The notes beneath the pieces are model-generated. The model worked only from the letters and a program-made list of their open reading frames with translations, had not been told where the DNA came from and made no database searches. A DNA stretch of 64,000 nucleotides from UBA7434 sp042090785. GTDB lineage: Bacteria > Pseudomonadota > Gammaproteobacteria > Pseudomonadales > UBA7434. This document shows, in pieces, positions 29,113 to 38,066 of this stretch. The stretch lies in assembly GCA_042090785.1 (NCBI GenBank), contig JBELIP010000001.1, positions 310,001 to 374,000 on the forward strand. Reading direction: 5' to 3'. The position numbers and the translations under genes were made by a program. The first letter of the stretch is position 1. Each line of letters opens with the position of its first letter.

Positions 29113-29385
29113 ATGAACAAGACTGAGCTTGCCGCCATTGTTGCTGATAAAGCCGACATTTCAAAAGAAAAGGCTAATGAAGTTGTTACTGCGATTACTG
29201 ACGAAATTACTGCGGCACTTGCCCGTGAAGATAGCGTTAGTTTAATTGGTTTTGGTAGTTTTGTCCGTCGTTCTCGTGCGGCTCGCAAAGGCAAAAACCC
29301 ACAAACTGGTGAAGAGATTGATATTAAAGCAAGCAACTCAGTTGGCTTTAAAGCGGGTAAAGCACTTAAGGCATCCGTAAACTAA
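29113..29385 (+). CDS. hup: DNA-binding protein HU, beta type
   Basis: Nucleoid protein of 90 residues that bends and compacts DNA as a dimer. It has the SLIGFGSF turn, the DNA-binding beta-arm with RAARKGKNPQTGEEI, and the C-terminal FKAGKALKASVN. The ATG at 29113 follows a GAGGAAA Shine-Dalgarno and gives the exact family length; an upstream in-frame ATG at 29077 would add 12 unrelated residues and lies in a hairpin. Confidence 0.96.
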   Translation: MNKTELAAIVADKADISKEKANEVVTAITDEITAALAREDSVSLIGFGSFVRRSRAARKGKNPQTGEEIDIKASNSVGFKAGKALKASVN

Positions 29386-29414
29386 TACACGTTACTTTTT
29401 TAGTTAATCGATCC

Positions 29415-29489
29415 ACCCGTTACTTTTAGTGGTGTAATAATCAATGCATTATTACACCACTAACTATTACACCACTAAAAGTGACGGGT
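29415..29489. repeat. Long inverted repeat with two alternative partners for one arm
   Basis: The arm at 29415-29439 is complementary to 29465-29489 over 25 bases with one G-T pair and a 25-base loop. The same arm (29426-29441) is also a perfect 16-base complement of 29448-29463 with a 6-base loop. The two 3' partners share a 14-base direct repeat (TATTACACCACTAA). Only one pairing can form at a time. It begins 30 bases after the HU stop and could act as the HU terminator or as a switchable structure before the symporter gene; there is only a weak T run (ATTTTAG) after it. Confidence 0.75.
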
Positions 29490-29589
29490 ATTTTAGCCCC
29501 GACTCTTATCAGCATTCTGCTAACATCCTTTTGCCATCATTTTATTCAATAACCACTGTAATTATTTATTCTATCAATGAGGCTCGTTG

Positions 29590-30846
29590 ATGACGCTAAC
29601 TAATAAAATTTTTATTGCCATGGCCGCAGGCATAGCTTTTGGGTCAATAGCTAATAATCTGCAATTTTCAGAAAGCATGACTCGTATACTTGAAGAGTTA
29701 TTGTTTTTTGGTGCCTTCGATATTATCGGTAAAATTTTTGTTGCCTCATTAAAATTATTAGTTGTGCCAATGGTTTTTGTATCGTTAACCTGCGGTACCG
29801 CGAGTTTGGGCGGCCATGGCAATATGGGTGCTATGGCAGGCAAAACAATCGGCATGTATTTATTAACAACCGCTATTGCTATAACCGTTGCATTAACGTT
29901 GGCCTCTATTATTCAACCGGGCAGTGGTGATCAGTTTCAAGATCAATTAGAAACACAAGCAAGTTATCAAGCCAATAACGCGCCGCCATTAAAAGACGTG
30001 CTTATAAATATTGTTCCTAGCAACCCAATAAAAGCCATGGCCGAAGGTAACATGCTACAGGTTATTGTCTTTGCCTTGTTATTTGGTATTGCAATATCGC
30101 GCTCTGGTGAGTTTGGCGCAAAGATAGCTAAAAGTTTTGCATCATTAAATGAAGTGATTATGCAAATGGTAATGATTTTGATGCACCTAGCGCCGTACGG
30201 TATTTTTTGTTTGCTAGCAAAAATATTTTATGCCACAGGCTTTGATTTAATACAGCAGCTATTCGTTTATTTTATTACCGTTGTTATGGCATTATTATTT
30301 CATGGTGCGGTTATTTATACCGGCTTATTAAAATTATTAACCGGTTTAAATCCTATTCAGTTTTTAAGGCATATGCGACCGGTAATGATGTTTGGTTTTT
30401 CCACAGCTTCTAGTAATGCCACCATGCCAGTTACCTTAGAAACTGTTGAAGAAAAAATGGGAGTCAATAACTCCGTTGCATCATTTACCGTACCCTTAGG
30501 CGCCACCATTAATATGGACGGCACCGCCATCATGCAGGGTGTTGCTACGGTATTTATTGCACAGGCCTATCAAATTGATATTGGTTTAGCGGGCTACCTA
30601 ACGGTTATTCTAACTGCAACATTAGCGTCTATTGGCACTGCTGGTGTGCCGGGGGTGGGATTAGTGACTTTGGCGCTAGTATTGCAGCAAGTCGGTTTGC
30701 CGGTTGAAGGTATTGCATTAATTATTGGTGTAGATCGCTTATTAGATATGATGCGTACCGTGCTCAATGTAACAGGAGATTCAGTAGTCTCTTGTGTGGT
30801 GGCAAAAAGTGAAAGCGCAATTGATACTGAAGTATTTAACCGATAA
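29590..30846 (+). CDS. Dicarboxylate/amino acid:cation symporter (DAACS family)
   Basis: Membrane symporter of about 418 residues, homologous to GltP, GltT and DctA. The serine-rich re-entrant loop (FGFSTASSNATMPVTLETVEE) near 275 and the substrate/cation motif NMDGTAIMQG near 305 are intact, followed by ASIGTAGVPGVG and the C-terminal DRLLDMMRTVLNVTGD. The last motif carries the Asp and Arg/Thr that select between glutamate and neutral or dicarboxylic substrates; I cannot decide the substrate. ATG at 29590 is used rather than the TTG one codon before. Confidence 0.92.
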   Translation: MTLTNKIFIAMAAGIAFGSIANNLQFSESMTRILEELLFFGAFDIIGKIFVASLKLLVVPMVFVSLTCGTASLGGHGNMGAMAGKTIGMYLLTTAIAITVALTLASIIQPGSGDQFQDQLETQASYQANNAPPLKDVLINIVPSNPIKAMAEGNMLQVIVFALLFGIAISRSGEFGAKIAKSFASLNEVIMQMVMILMHLAPYGIFCLLAKIFYATGFDLIQQLFVYFITVVMALLFHGAVIYTGLLKLLTGLNPIQFLRHMRPVMMFGFSTASSNATMPVTLETVEEKMGVNNSVASFTVPLGATINMDGTAIMQGVATVFIAQAYQIDIGLAGYLTVILTATLASIGTAGVPGVGLVTLALVLQQVGLPVEGIALIIGVDRLLDMMRTVLNVTGDSVVSCVVAKSESAIDTEVFNR

Positions 30847-30893
30847 CTAAAAAAAGAAATAAAAAACGAAATAAAAAAGTAAGCGGAAAGCAC

Positions 30894-31175
30894 ATGGAAC
30901 CGAAGGAAATAAAAAAACGTTTTGCTAAAAAAGCAACTCGTTTCTATATCGTTAATTTAACGATGGCTGTCATTATTGGTGTTGCGTTATACCAAGCAAA
31001 AGCAATGGGTATTTATAAAGAAGCCTTTATACCGATTATTGCGCTTTTTTTATTATGGATTTTCAATATCGATAAACTTTACCGCTGCCCAGCTTGTGGG
31101 CAGGTACCGCGTGGTAAAGAGGGTTTAATTTACTTACCCAAAAATTGCGTTGCTTGTGGTGCAGAGCTTCGATAA
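30894..31175 (+). CDS. Small membrane protein with C-terminal zinc ribbon
   Basis: A 93-residue protein. Two hydrophobic segments (about residues 20-38 and 45-60) are followed by a four-cysteine zinc-ribbon-like domain, CPACG ... CVACG, in the last 30 residues. The N terminus is strongly basic (KKRFAKKATRF). I do not recognise a named family. It follows the symporter gene by 47 bases on the same strand and is convergent with the peroxidase gene. Confidence 0.7.
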   Translation: MEPKEIKKRFAKKATRFYIVNLTMAVIIGVALYQAKAMGIYKEAFIPIIALFLLWIFNIDKLYRCPACGQVPRGKEGLIYLPKNCVACGAELR

Positions 31176-31188
31176 ATCATGAGCTGTA

Positions 31189-31668
31189 TTAAATAAGCGC
31201 CTCAATTGCTGCAGCAATGGCTTCAGGCTTATCAGTAGGCGCAAACCGCTTAACCACCTTGCCATTTCGGTTAACTAAGAACTTAGTAAAATTCCATTTA
31301 ATTCGCTTTGTTCCCAATAGACCTTTTGCATTAGATTTTAAGTGCTCAAAGAGTGGGTGTGCTTGCTCGCCATTCACTTCAATTTTTTCTGCCATGGTAA
31401 AGCTCACCCCATAATTGAGTTGGCAGAACTCGGTGATTTCAGTGATTGAGCCAGGATCTTGTTTGCCAAATTGGTTACACGGAAAGCCAAGCACAACTAA
31501 GCCTTTGTCGGCATATTGTTTATTGAGAGCTTCTAGTCCTTCAAATTGTGGAGTAAAGCCGCATTTGCTTGCGGTGTTAACCATTAGCAGTACCTTGCCT
31601 TTGTAATCGGCTACTGGCTGATCATTACCGTTTGGAAGTTTAAAATTGAATTGATAGATATCCGTCAT
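31189..31668 (-). CDS. Glutathione peroxidase-family thiol peroxidase
   Basis: A 159-residue peroxidase with thioredoxin fold. The peroxidatic residue is cysteine in NTASKCGFTPQ (selenocysteine in animal enzymes); the family Gln is in FPCNQFGKQDPGS, and WNFTKFLV supplies the conserved Trp and Asn. Bacterial members (BtuE type) often use thioredoxin as reductant. It is the only gene in its short unit; the sirB1-like gene upstream ends in a terminator. Confidence 0.93.
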   Translation of the reverse strand: MTDIYQFNFKLPNGNDQPVADYKGKVLLMVNTASKCGFTPQFEGLEALNKQYADKGLVVLGFPCNQFGKQDPGSITEITEFCQLNYGVSFTMAEKIEVNGEQAHPLFEHLKSNAKGLLGTKRIKWNFTKFLVNRNGKVVKRFAPTDKPEAIAAAIEALI

Positions 31669-31758
31669 TATTGATTCTCAAGTGTATTAATTAGCGACAT
31701 TAGTTGGCTTGTTGAGTTATTTAGTTAAGTGCTAAGTGATTTATTAAGCCCATAAAAA

Positions 31759-31802
31759 AATCACGGTAAACAAGCAGCACTAAGCTAGAGTTTACCGTGA
31801 TT
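31759..31802 (-). terminator. Rho-independent terminator of the sirB1-like gene
   Basis: A 13-base perfect stem, AATCACGGTAAAC with its complement, has an 18-base loop. Read on the minus strand the stem is followed by a run of seven Ts. It lies just after the stop of the gene that ends at 31829, so it separates that gene from the peroxidase gene. Confidence 0.85.
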
Positions 31803-31828
31803 ATGGTTTGTCGAATATAAATTATTCG

Positions 31829-32698
31829 TTAATGTAGCTGCTGCTTCATCTTTTGTATTAGAACACTGGCTTTGGTTCGGCCATATTGCGAGTTTGATTG
31901 GGTCAGGTAGCTCGATAGTGCAGTAATGGCTTCTTGTGGTTGATTTACCCTTGCGTAGAGTTGGCCTACATCTAAAAGAAGGCTTGCTTCGTTAGGGTCA
32001 ATTTTACGCATTGAATCCAGTGTAGAAATGGCATCGAGATAGTTGTGCTTTTCGACTTGCCTAAGCTTAATATTATTCTGTAACCGCAACAGCGTTCGAC
32101 GGTTAGATATAGGCTTATAGTGTTCTGGTTTCAGTTCGGCATCAGAACCAAGCGACTGTTTTAATAAGCGTCGCAGATCGACAGCATTAACTGTGTTGGC
32201 ATGGTGAAAGGGGTCAAAAATAATACGTTCGCCATTGGCTTCAAGCCGACAAACAAAGTGCCCAGGCAATGCAATGCCAACGGCATTCCAACCTTGAGCT
32301 TTAGCAACGTGCATACAGATAATACCAAGCGCAATAGGCATACCTTTTTTACGCTCAATCACAGAGCATAAGTCAGCGTTTTCTAATTCTTCGTAGTGAT
32401 CGTAATTGCCTTTGTATTGATACTGGTCATAAATTACGGCCTGTATCGAGCGTAGTTTTTTCCTAATATCGTCTTGGCTTTTAGTGCCTGCTTCATCGGC
32501 ATAAGTATCTCCGCCAGCAATGCTTGCGTAGTAAGCTGATACAGCGTCAGAAAGCTCAGCGAGGTGATTGGTGTAAAAATGCATGGGTCGCTTGCCCATT
32601 GATGATAAACCCAGTGCTGCACTTGCTAGACAAATTGATTCGTCATTAAAGGAGCCGAGTAAATTGACTTGTTGAATTGGAGTTAGACATTGATCCAT
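31829..32698 (-). CDS. SirB1 family protein (transglutaminase-like plus TPR)
   Basis: A 289-residue SirB1/YchA-type protein. The transglutaminase-like domain occupies about residues 30-190 (YDQYQYKGNYDHYEELENADLCSVIERKKGMPIALGIICMHVA; GWNAVGIALPGHFVCRLE; IIFDPFHHANTV). The Cys-His-Asp triad looks incomplete, as in most members. The last 80 residues are a TPR-like helical region (LDSMRKIDPNEASLLLDVGQLYARVNQPQEA). Its biochemical role is unknown. It has its own terminator. Confidence 0.88.
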   Translation of the reverse strand: MDQCLTPIQQVNLLGSFNDESICLASAALGLSSMGKRPMHFYTNHLAELSDAVSAYYASIAGGDTYADEAGTKSQDDIRKKLRSIQAVIYDQYQYKGNYDHYEELENADLCSVIERKKGMPIALGIICMHVAKAQGWNAVGIALPGHFVCRLEANGERIIFDPFHHANTVNAVDLRRLLKQSLGSDAELKPEHYKPISNRRTLLRLQNNIKLRQVEKHNYLDAISTLDSMRKIDPNEASLLLDVGQLYARVNQPQEAITALSSYLTQSNSQYGRTKASVLIQKMKQQLH

Positions 32699-33149
32699 AT
32701 GAATTCCTCAATGTATGTTTGTTTATTATTGTAATGAGAGCGTTAATGAGAATTTTTAAGCGCTTCATTACGGTTATTGTTAACTTATAGACTTTTCCTC
32801 CCATGGTTAGTTCTTGCAACTCCTACATTACTATACGGTAGGGTTTAAGTGATAGATGACAAAAGCGAGCGATAAACAGAATATTTAAACGGTATTTTAC
32901 AATCTAGTATAGATAGTATCCGGTGGTTATTATTTATACCTTCAGTACTGATCATTTACCAGCCTCTAAGTGAGTGATTGTTGATCGGTAAGATTAAAAA
33001 TGTTGTTTTTGTGCGTAAGCTATCAAGCCAACGTTAAAAACAATGTAAAACGTTAGATTGAATTTAGCTATATTTGTTAAGAGTTTTTTACAAACCTTTT
33101 AACATTCGTTTTAATTTTAATCATTAAGATATTTTTTTTACGAGTTGCT
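32699..33149. other. 451-base intergenic region
   Basis: AT-rich stretch between two divergent genes. I see no credible short gene, tRNA or strong hairpin in it. It contains loosely related TGATCA/TGATCG and TTTACC/GGTAA pairs around 32948-32993 that could form a weak structure. Promoters for both flanking genes presumably lie here, but I cannot point to a convincing pair of -35 and -10 boxes. Confidence 0.5.
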
Positions 33150-33614
33150 ATGTATTTATATATTCAAATAATAATGAGTGTTATTGTGGTCGTTTTAGCT
33201 GCCTACGCATTGTCTTTGTGCATTAAGCTTTTTCGATTAAAGCGTCGAGTTTCAGAGAAAAGACAAGCGCAAATTAAAGAGCAAAAAAGTGTAGCTAAGG
33301 AAAAAAATATTGAGGCGCAAGAAAGTATTGATATCCTCTTACGTTGTTTGCTTCAAGATCAGCTTTCGTTGACTGAAGCAGCAATTCGAATATCTGGCTT
33401 AGCTAAAACATTAAAGTTAAGTGAAGTAGAGCAACAGTTTTATTTACCCTTTGACGAATTAGCCATGGCGACTTCACATATACCAATACTTGCTGATTGG
33501 GGTCGTTTATCATCCAAAGAACAAAAGCGCTTTAATAGCGAACGTGAGATAATAGAAAGCAAATACAAGGATAAAATATTGTCCACAGCCCGACAGCTAA
33601 ATAAGCCGCAGTAA
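33150..33614 (+). CDS. DUF2489 family membrane-anchored protein
   Basis: A 154-residue protein with one N-terminal membrane segment (about residues 4-25) and a basic charged linker. The cytoplasmic DUF2489 domain has DILLRCLLQDQLSLTEAAIRISGL, then HIPILADWGRLSSKEQKRF near the C terminus and a final helix ending LSTARQL. The function is unknown. It is transcribed toward folA with a 28-base gap. Confidence 0.82.
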   Translation: MYLYIQIIMSVIVVVLAAYALSLCIKLFRLKRRVSEKRQAQIKEQKSVAKEKNIEAQESIDILLRCLLQDQLSLTEAAIRISGLAKTLKLSEVEQQFYLPFDELAMATSHIPILADWGRLSSKEQKRFNSEREIIESKYKDKILSTARQLNKPQ

Positions 33615-33642
33615 GTTCAAGAAAAGGATTAGTTAAATTAAA

Positions 33643-34140
33643 ATGAAGCTATCACTGATTTACGCACGATCACTAAACCGATGCATTGGTAAGGATGGTC
33701 GTATCCCATGGCATTTACCTGATGAGTTTGGTCACTTTAAAAAAACCACGCTGGGTAAGCCAATTATTATGGGTCGCAAGACCTATGAAGATCACAAGTC
33801 CGTATTGCCTGGACGGCGTAATATTGTCATAAGCCGTCAGCCTGATTACTCGGCCGTAGAAGGTATTGAATTAGCTGATTCATTAGAAAGCGCTATTTTT
33901 ATGGCAGGTGAGACTAGCGATGAGATTTTTGTGATTGGCGGCGTGCATTTTTTTGTTGCAGCCATGCCGCTAGCGGACTGTATTTACGAGACTGTTATAC
34001 AAGCCAATATTGAAGGCGAAGCGAAGCTACCAGCGTTTGATTTAAGTGGCTGGGAGACGAGCCTACTGGGTGAGCACGATATTGATGAGCGTCATGCTTA
34101 TGCCTATAAAATGTATAAACATCAGCGCACGAGTGCATAA
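33643..34140 (+). CDS. folA: Dihydrofolate reductase
   Basis: NADPH-dependent reductase regenerating tetrahydrofolate, 165 residues. Family features are SLIYARSLNRCIGKDGRIPWHLPDEFGHFKKTT (with the catalytic acidic residue at Asp/Glu in LPDE), IIMGRKTYE, LPGRRNIVISR and EIFVIGGVHFF. The last motif is normally IGG followed by a polar residue and Tyr; here it is HF, a mild deviation. The usual trimethoprim-contact positions cannot be judged without alignment. Confidence 0.93.
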   Translation: MKLSLIYARSLNRCIGKDGRIPWHLPDEFGHFKKTTLGKPIIMGRKTYEDHKSVLPGRRNIVISRQPDYSAVEGIELADSLESAIFMAGETSDEIFVIGGVHFFVAAMPLADCIYETVIQANIEGEAKLPAFDLSGWETSLLGEHDIDERHAYAYKMYKHQRTSA

Positions 34141-34226
34141 TCAGTAAGCAGCGATTGGGCGGATAGTGTTATTATCCGTTCATTACCTAGCGCTTATGCG
34201 GGTAATTTACCGTGGAAACAGTTCAA

Positions 34227-34772
34227 ATGGCTTCACTTCAAGATCAGCTACTTAACGCCGGTATGGTTGATAAAAAAAAGGCGAAAAAAATTGAAAAAGA
34301 AAAGCGTAAGCAAGCTAAGCAGCTCCCTAAGGGGCAAAAGTTAGCTAACGAAATACGCGAGCAAGCGCAGCAATCGTTAAATGAAAAAGCCTTGCGAGAC
34401 AAAGAAACTAATCGTGTACATCAAGAGGCGGCACAAGCTAAAGCCATAGCCGCGCAAATTAAACAATTAATTGAAGTGAACCGGCTTGATCGAAGCAAGG
34501 GTGATATTGCATTTCAATTTGTTGATGGCAAAAAAATAAAAAAAATGCATATTTCTGAATTGCTCCAGAATCAGTTAGGCAAAGGCCAAATAGCTATTGT
34601 TAAGTTAGGTGATCGCTATGAGTTAGTGCCGGCTGTTGTCGCCGAAAAAATTAAGCAGCGTGACAAAAGCATTGTTGTCATGCTTAACGAAAACACTAGC
34701 ACGGGGATAGATGAAGTTATTGAGGATGACCCCTATGCTGATTTTAAAATTCCCGATGATTTAATGTGGTAG
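34227..34772 (+). CDS. DUF2058 family protein (YaiL-like)
   Basis: A 181-residue cytoplasmic protein, rich in Lys and Gln in its first 80 residues (likely coiled coil), with the DUF2058 C-terminal domain: FQFVDGKKIKKMHI and an ending YADFKIPDDLMW that is diagnostic. The function is unknown; E. coli YaiL (nucleoprotein/polynucleotide-associated enzyme) is the closest named relative. The ATG at 34227 (MASLQDQLL) is chosen over a GTG 15 bases earlier, with a GGAAA Shine-Dalgarno seven bases upstream. Confidence 0.88.
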   Translation: MASLQDQLLNAGMVDKKKAKKIEKEKRKQAKQLPKGQKLANEIREQAQQSLNEKALRDKETNRVHQEAAQAKAIAAQIKQLIEVNRLDRSKGDIAFQFVDGKKIKKMHISELLQNQLGKGQIAIVKLGDRYELVPAVVAEKIKQRDKSIVVMLNENTSTGIDEVIEDDPYADFKIPDDLMW

Positions 34773-34815
34773 TTCTTACTGCATTTTACCGCTACAAAAA
34801 CACAGGTTATTTATT

Positions 34816-36204
34816 TTGAGTTTATCCGATTTTTCTTCGCTGGCGCTTGCCCCCGAGTTAATCAGCAATTTGTCATCATTAGGTTATCACGAAATGACGC
34901 CTATACAGGCGCAAAGCTTGCCGACAATTATTGCTGGTGACGATGTTATTGCACAGGGCAAAACCGGTTCGGGTAAAACCGCTGCTTTTGGCTTAGGTTT
35001 ATTAGCATCACTCAATGTAAAGCAGTTTCGTATTCAAGCTTTAGTGCTTTGCCCTACACGAGAACTAGCCGATCAAGTGGCTAAAGAGATACGACGTTTA
35101 GCGCGGTCAATACATAATATAAAAGTATTAACACTTTGTGGTGGTATGCCGTTTGGCCCGCAAATAGGATCGTTAGAGCATGGTGCTCATATTATTGTCG
35201 GTACGCCAGGCCGTATAGAGGAGCATGTCCGCAAAGGCACTTTAGTTTTTAATGCTTTGAAAACCTTGGTGCTTGATGAGGCAGACCGAATGTTAGAAAT
35301 GGGGTTTCAGCCGGCATTGGATAAAATTATTGAAGGCATGCCTTCTAACCGTCAAACATTGCTTTTTAGTGCAACTTTTCCCAATGAAATTGAATCAGTA
35401 GCGCAACAAATTATGCGCAAACCTGTGCGTATTGAAGTAGAGTCAATGCATGCCAGTCATATTATTGAGCAGCGCGTATATGAAGTGGGTGACGATGAGC
35501 ACCGCTTACAAGCGTTACAATTATTATTACTAGATTTAGATCCAGAATCAGCGGTAGTGTTTTGTAATACCAAGCGCGAAACACAGGCGTTAGCTGACGG
35601 CCTAAAAGAAAGTGGTTTTAGTGCTATGTCGTTACATGGTGATCTCGATCAAAAGCAGCGCGACCAAGCGTTAGTGCGCTTTGATAATAAAAGTATAAAT
35701 ATTATTGTGGCTACCGATGTTGCTGCAAGAGGCTTAGATATTGAAGCCTTAGATATGGTAGTTAATTATCATATTGCGCGCGACCTTGATGTCCATGTCC
35801 ATCGTATTGGTCGAACAGGACGTGCCGGTAGCCAAGGTGTTGCATGCACATTGGTCAGTAATAAAGAGCAATATAAATTAAATTTATTAGAGGCGCATAT
35901 AGGCCAAACAATTGCCGTGTTGCCATTACCTTCGAATAAATTATTGAATCAAGCGCCACGCCGCCCAGCAATGACTACCTTGCAAATTGATGGCGGTAAA
36001 AAACAAAAGGTTAGAGCTGGTGATATTGTTGGCGCGTTAACAGCCAAAGGTGAAATAAGCGCAGCGCAGGTAGGGAAGATTCAAATATTTGATAATAGCG
36101 CTTATATTGCAGTGGCAAGAGAAATCACTCAGCTGGCACTGAATAAAATAACACACGAAAAGTTAAAAGGCCGGTCGTTTCGTGTGCGTCACATTAGAGG
36201 TTAG
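34816..36204 (+). CDS. dbpA: ATP-dependent RNA helicase DbpA
   Basis: DEAD-box helicase acting on helix 92 of 23S rRNA in 50S assembly, 462 residues. Motifs are the Q motif TPIQAQSLP, Walker A AQGKTGSGKT, PTRELADQ, VLDEADRMLEMGF (DEAD), FSATFP, ATDVAARGLDI and HRIGRTGRAG. The last 75 residues form the DbpA RNA-binding domain (MTTLQIDGGKKQKVRAGDIVGAL ... GRSFRVRHI). The start is TTG: no ATG precedes the Q motif in frame except inside it, and the family begins here. Confidence 0.94.
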   Translation: MSLSDFSSLALAPELISNLSSLGYHEMTPIQAQSLPTIIAGDDVIAQGKTGSGKTAAFGLGLLASLNVKQFRIQALVLCPTRELADQVAKEIRRLARSIHNIKVLTLCGGMPFGPQIGSLEHGAHIIVGTPGRIEEHVRKGTLVFNALKTLVLDEADRMLEMGFQPALDKIIEGMPSNRQTLLFSATFPNEIESVAQQIMRKPVRIEVESMHASHIIEQRVYEVGDDEHRLQALQLLLLDLDPESAVVFCNTKRETQALADGLKESGFSAMSLHGDLDQKQRDQALVRFDNKSINIIVATDVAARGLDIEALDMVVNYHIARDLDVHVHRIGRTGRAGSQGVACTLVSNKEQYKLNLLEAHIGQTIAVLPLPSNKLLNQAPRRPAMTTLQIDGGKKQKVRAGDIVGALTAKGEISAAQVGKIQIFDNSAYIAVAREITQLALNKITHEKLKGRSFRVRHIRG

Positions 36205-36212
36205 TTGCGGCT

Positions 36213-36704
36213 ATGCTCAATAAAAATGTTTTTATCTGGCTTATGTATTTTGGCGCCTTACCTTTTATTGCTGGCGCTTTATTATCGTTGCTGTCTATTG
36301 ATTCATTACCTATCGATACCTTACCTATTGTTATGCCGTCAGAGCTAGATACAGTGATGCATATTGTCAGTCTTTATGCATTAGTGATTGTTGTTTTTAT
36401 GGCGGGCGTGCTTTGGGGTGTTACGTTGTCAGTTAAAGCAAATACGGCATTTAGCCAAACAAATTTTATAATCAGTAATGTTATTACTTTAGCGTTAGGC
36501 ATTATTTATTTAATGCTTCCGGATAGCAGTATATTTTTAGTAGTCACAGCCATTGCTTTTTTATGGTTGTTAGTCATTGATAAAAAATTATTACAGCAAC
36601 AGCTTATTGCCAATAACTACTACCATGCGCGTAAGCGAGTGAGTGCAATGGTTGTATTGTCGTTGCTTATTTTAGCTACAAATAACTATTTAAACGCATT
36701 GTAA
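36213..36704 (+). CDS. DUF3429 family membrane protein
   Basis: A 163-residue integral membrane protein with about five hydrophobic segments. YFGALPFIAGALLSLL at the start and the central MAGVLWGVTLS (the family usually has GG-x-HWG) match DUF3429. The C-terminal YYHARKRVSAMVVLSLL also fits. The function is unknown. It begins eight bases after dbpA, so it is probably co-transcribed. Confidence 0.8.
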   Translation: MLNKNVFIWLMYFGALPFIAGALLSLLSIDSLPIDTLPIVMPSELDTVMHIVSLYALVIVVFMAGVLWGVTLSVKANTAFSQTNFIISNVITLALGIIYLMLPDSSIFLVVTAIAFLWLLVIDKKLLQQQLIANNYYHARKRVSAMVVLSLLILATNNYLNAL

Positions 36705-36833
36705 CTAACATTTGTTTAATAAAGCCCTTGCTGACTAGTTCTGTTACCTACTATTCAGTAAACTAATCACTTAGCTCAAGCAATCCTCTCAATTGTGCTT
36801 TCCTATTAATTAAAATTATAAAAGATTTTTCCT

Positions 36834-38054
36834 ATGAGTAATCCATCGTTTGATATCGTTGTTTTTGGCGCCACTAGTTTTGTTGGTCAAATTCTAAGCC
36901 AGTATTTATTCGACCAATATGGCGTTTCGAAAATACGTTGGGCAATGGCCGGCCGTTCGCAACAAAAGCTCGAGCAGGTAAGATCTCAACTCGGTGTAGA
37001 AGCTGAGGCCATACCACTCATTGTTGCTGATGCCGCTGATGACGACGCTTTAGTAGCGTTATGTCATCAGACAAAGGTAGTGATATCGACAGTAGGCCCA
37101 TACGATTTATACGGTGAGCCAATGATTCGCGCTTGCTGCAATACAGGCACAGATTACTGCGACTTAACGGGTGAGCCGCAGTGGATTAAAAAAATGCAAG
37201 ATGCTTATGAAGATAAAGCAAAAGTTTCGGGTGCACGTATTATTCACTCCTGCGGTTTCGATTCTATTCCTTCTGACCTTGGCGTACATTTTTTGCAGCG
37301 TCAAGCGCACGCTAAATTTAATAGCCACTGCAATAATATTGTTATGCGCGTAAAGCAATTAACGGGTACGGCATCGGGCGGCACCATTGCGAGTGTTATT
37401 AATTTAACTAAGCAGGCTTCAAAAGATAAAAAACTTCGCGCGGAAATGGCTAACCCCTACTCATGCTGTCCGCCTAATCATGGGTTTACAGCAAGGCAAC
37501 ATAGGGTAGGTGTTAGTTATGACACTGAATATAATAACTGGGTTGCACCGTTTGTTATGGCGGCAATTAATACACGTATTGTGCATCGCTCTAATGCTTT
37601 ATCTGGCAATGCTTACGGTAGTGATTTTTTGTATGAAGAAGCGGTTATAAAAGGCGACGGTGAAAAAGGTGAAAAGCGCGCTAAAAAAGCTTATTCCGAT
37701 GCGCGTAAATTTATGATGTTAGCTGCATTATCTCCTACTCGTTGGGTGTTAGAGCGGTTTATTTTACCCAAGCCGGGCGAGGGTCCCAGCCCCGAAGAGC
37801 AATTAAATGGCAGCTATGATTTACGTTTTTTGGGTAAAAGCCCGCAAGGTGAAAGAATAGAAGTTAAAGTTACCGGTGACCGCGATCCTGGCTATGGTTC
37901 AACGGCTAAAATGCTGGGGCAGGCGGCTTACAGTTTGGCGTTTGATGTTAATGAAAATACGGCTGGCGGTTTTTGGACGCCAGCAACATTATTGGGCGAT
38001 AAACTTATTGAGCGTTTAATAAGTGATGCCGGCCTAACATTTGATGTTATTTAG
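36834..38054 (+). CDS. Saccharopine dehydrogenase-like oxidoreductase (trans-acting enoyl reductase type)
   Basis: A 406-residue NAD(P)-binding protein. The Rossmann start is IVVFGATSFVGQILSQYL, followed by WAMAGRSQQKLE, VISTVGPYDLYGEPMIRACC and CDLTGEPQW, as in the mycobacterial trans-acting enoyl reductase and related lipid enzymes. HSCGFDSIPSDLGV and GTASGGTIASV are conserved blocks. A C-terminal GYGSTAKMLGQAAY segment follows. The substrate in gammaproteobacteria is not established. It stands alone between DUF3429 and the convergent hopJ-like gene. Confidence 0.9.
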   Translation: MSNPSFDIVVFGATSFVGQILSQYLFDQYGVSKIRWAMAGRSQQKLEQVRSQLGVEAEAIPLIVADAADDDALVALCHQTKVVISTVGPYDLYGEPMIRACCNTGTDYCDLTGEPQWIKKMQDAYEDKAKVSGARIIHSCGFDSIPSDLGVHFLQRQAHAKFNSHCNNIVMRVKQLTGTASGGTIASVINLTKQASKDKKLRAEMANPYSCCPPNHGFTARQHRVGVSYDTEYNNWVAPFVMAAINTRIVHRSNALSGNAYGSDFLYEEAVIKGDGEKGEKRAKKAYSDARKFMMLAALSPTRWVLERFILPKPGEGPSPEEQLNGSYDLRFLGKSPQGERIEVKVTGDRDPGYGSTAKMLGQAAYSLAFDVNENTAGGFWTPATLLGDKLIERLISDAGLTFDVI

Positions 38055-38066
38055 TTTACAAAGCCT

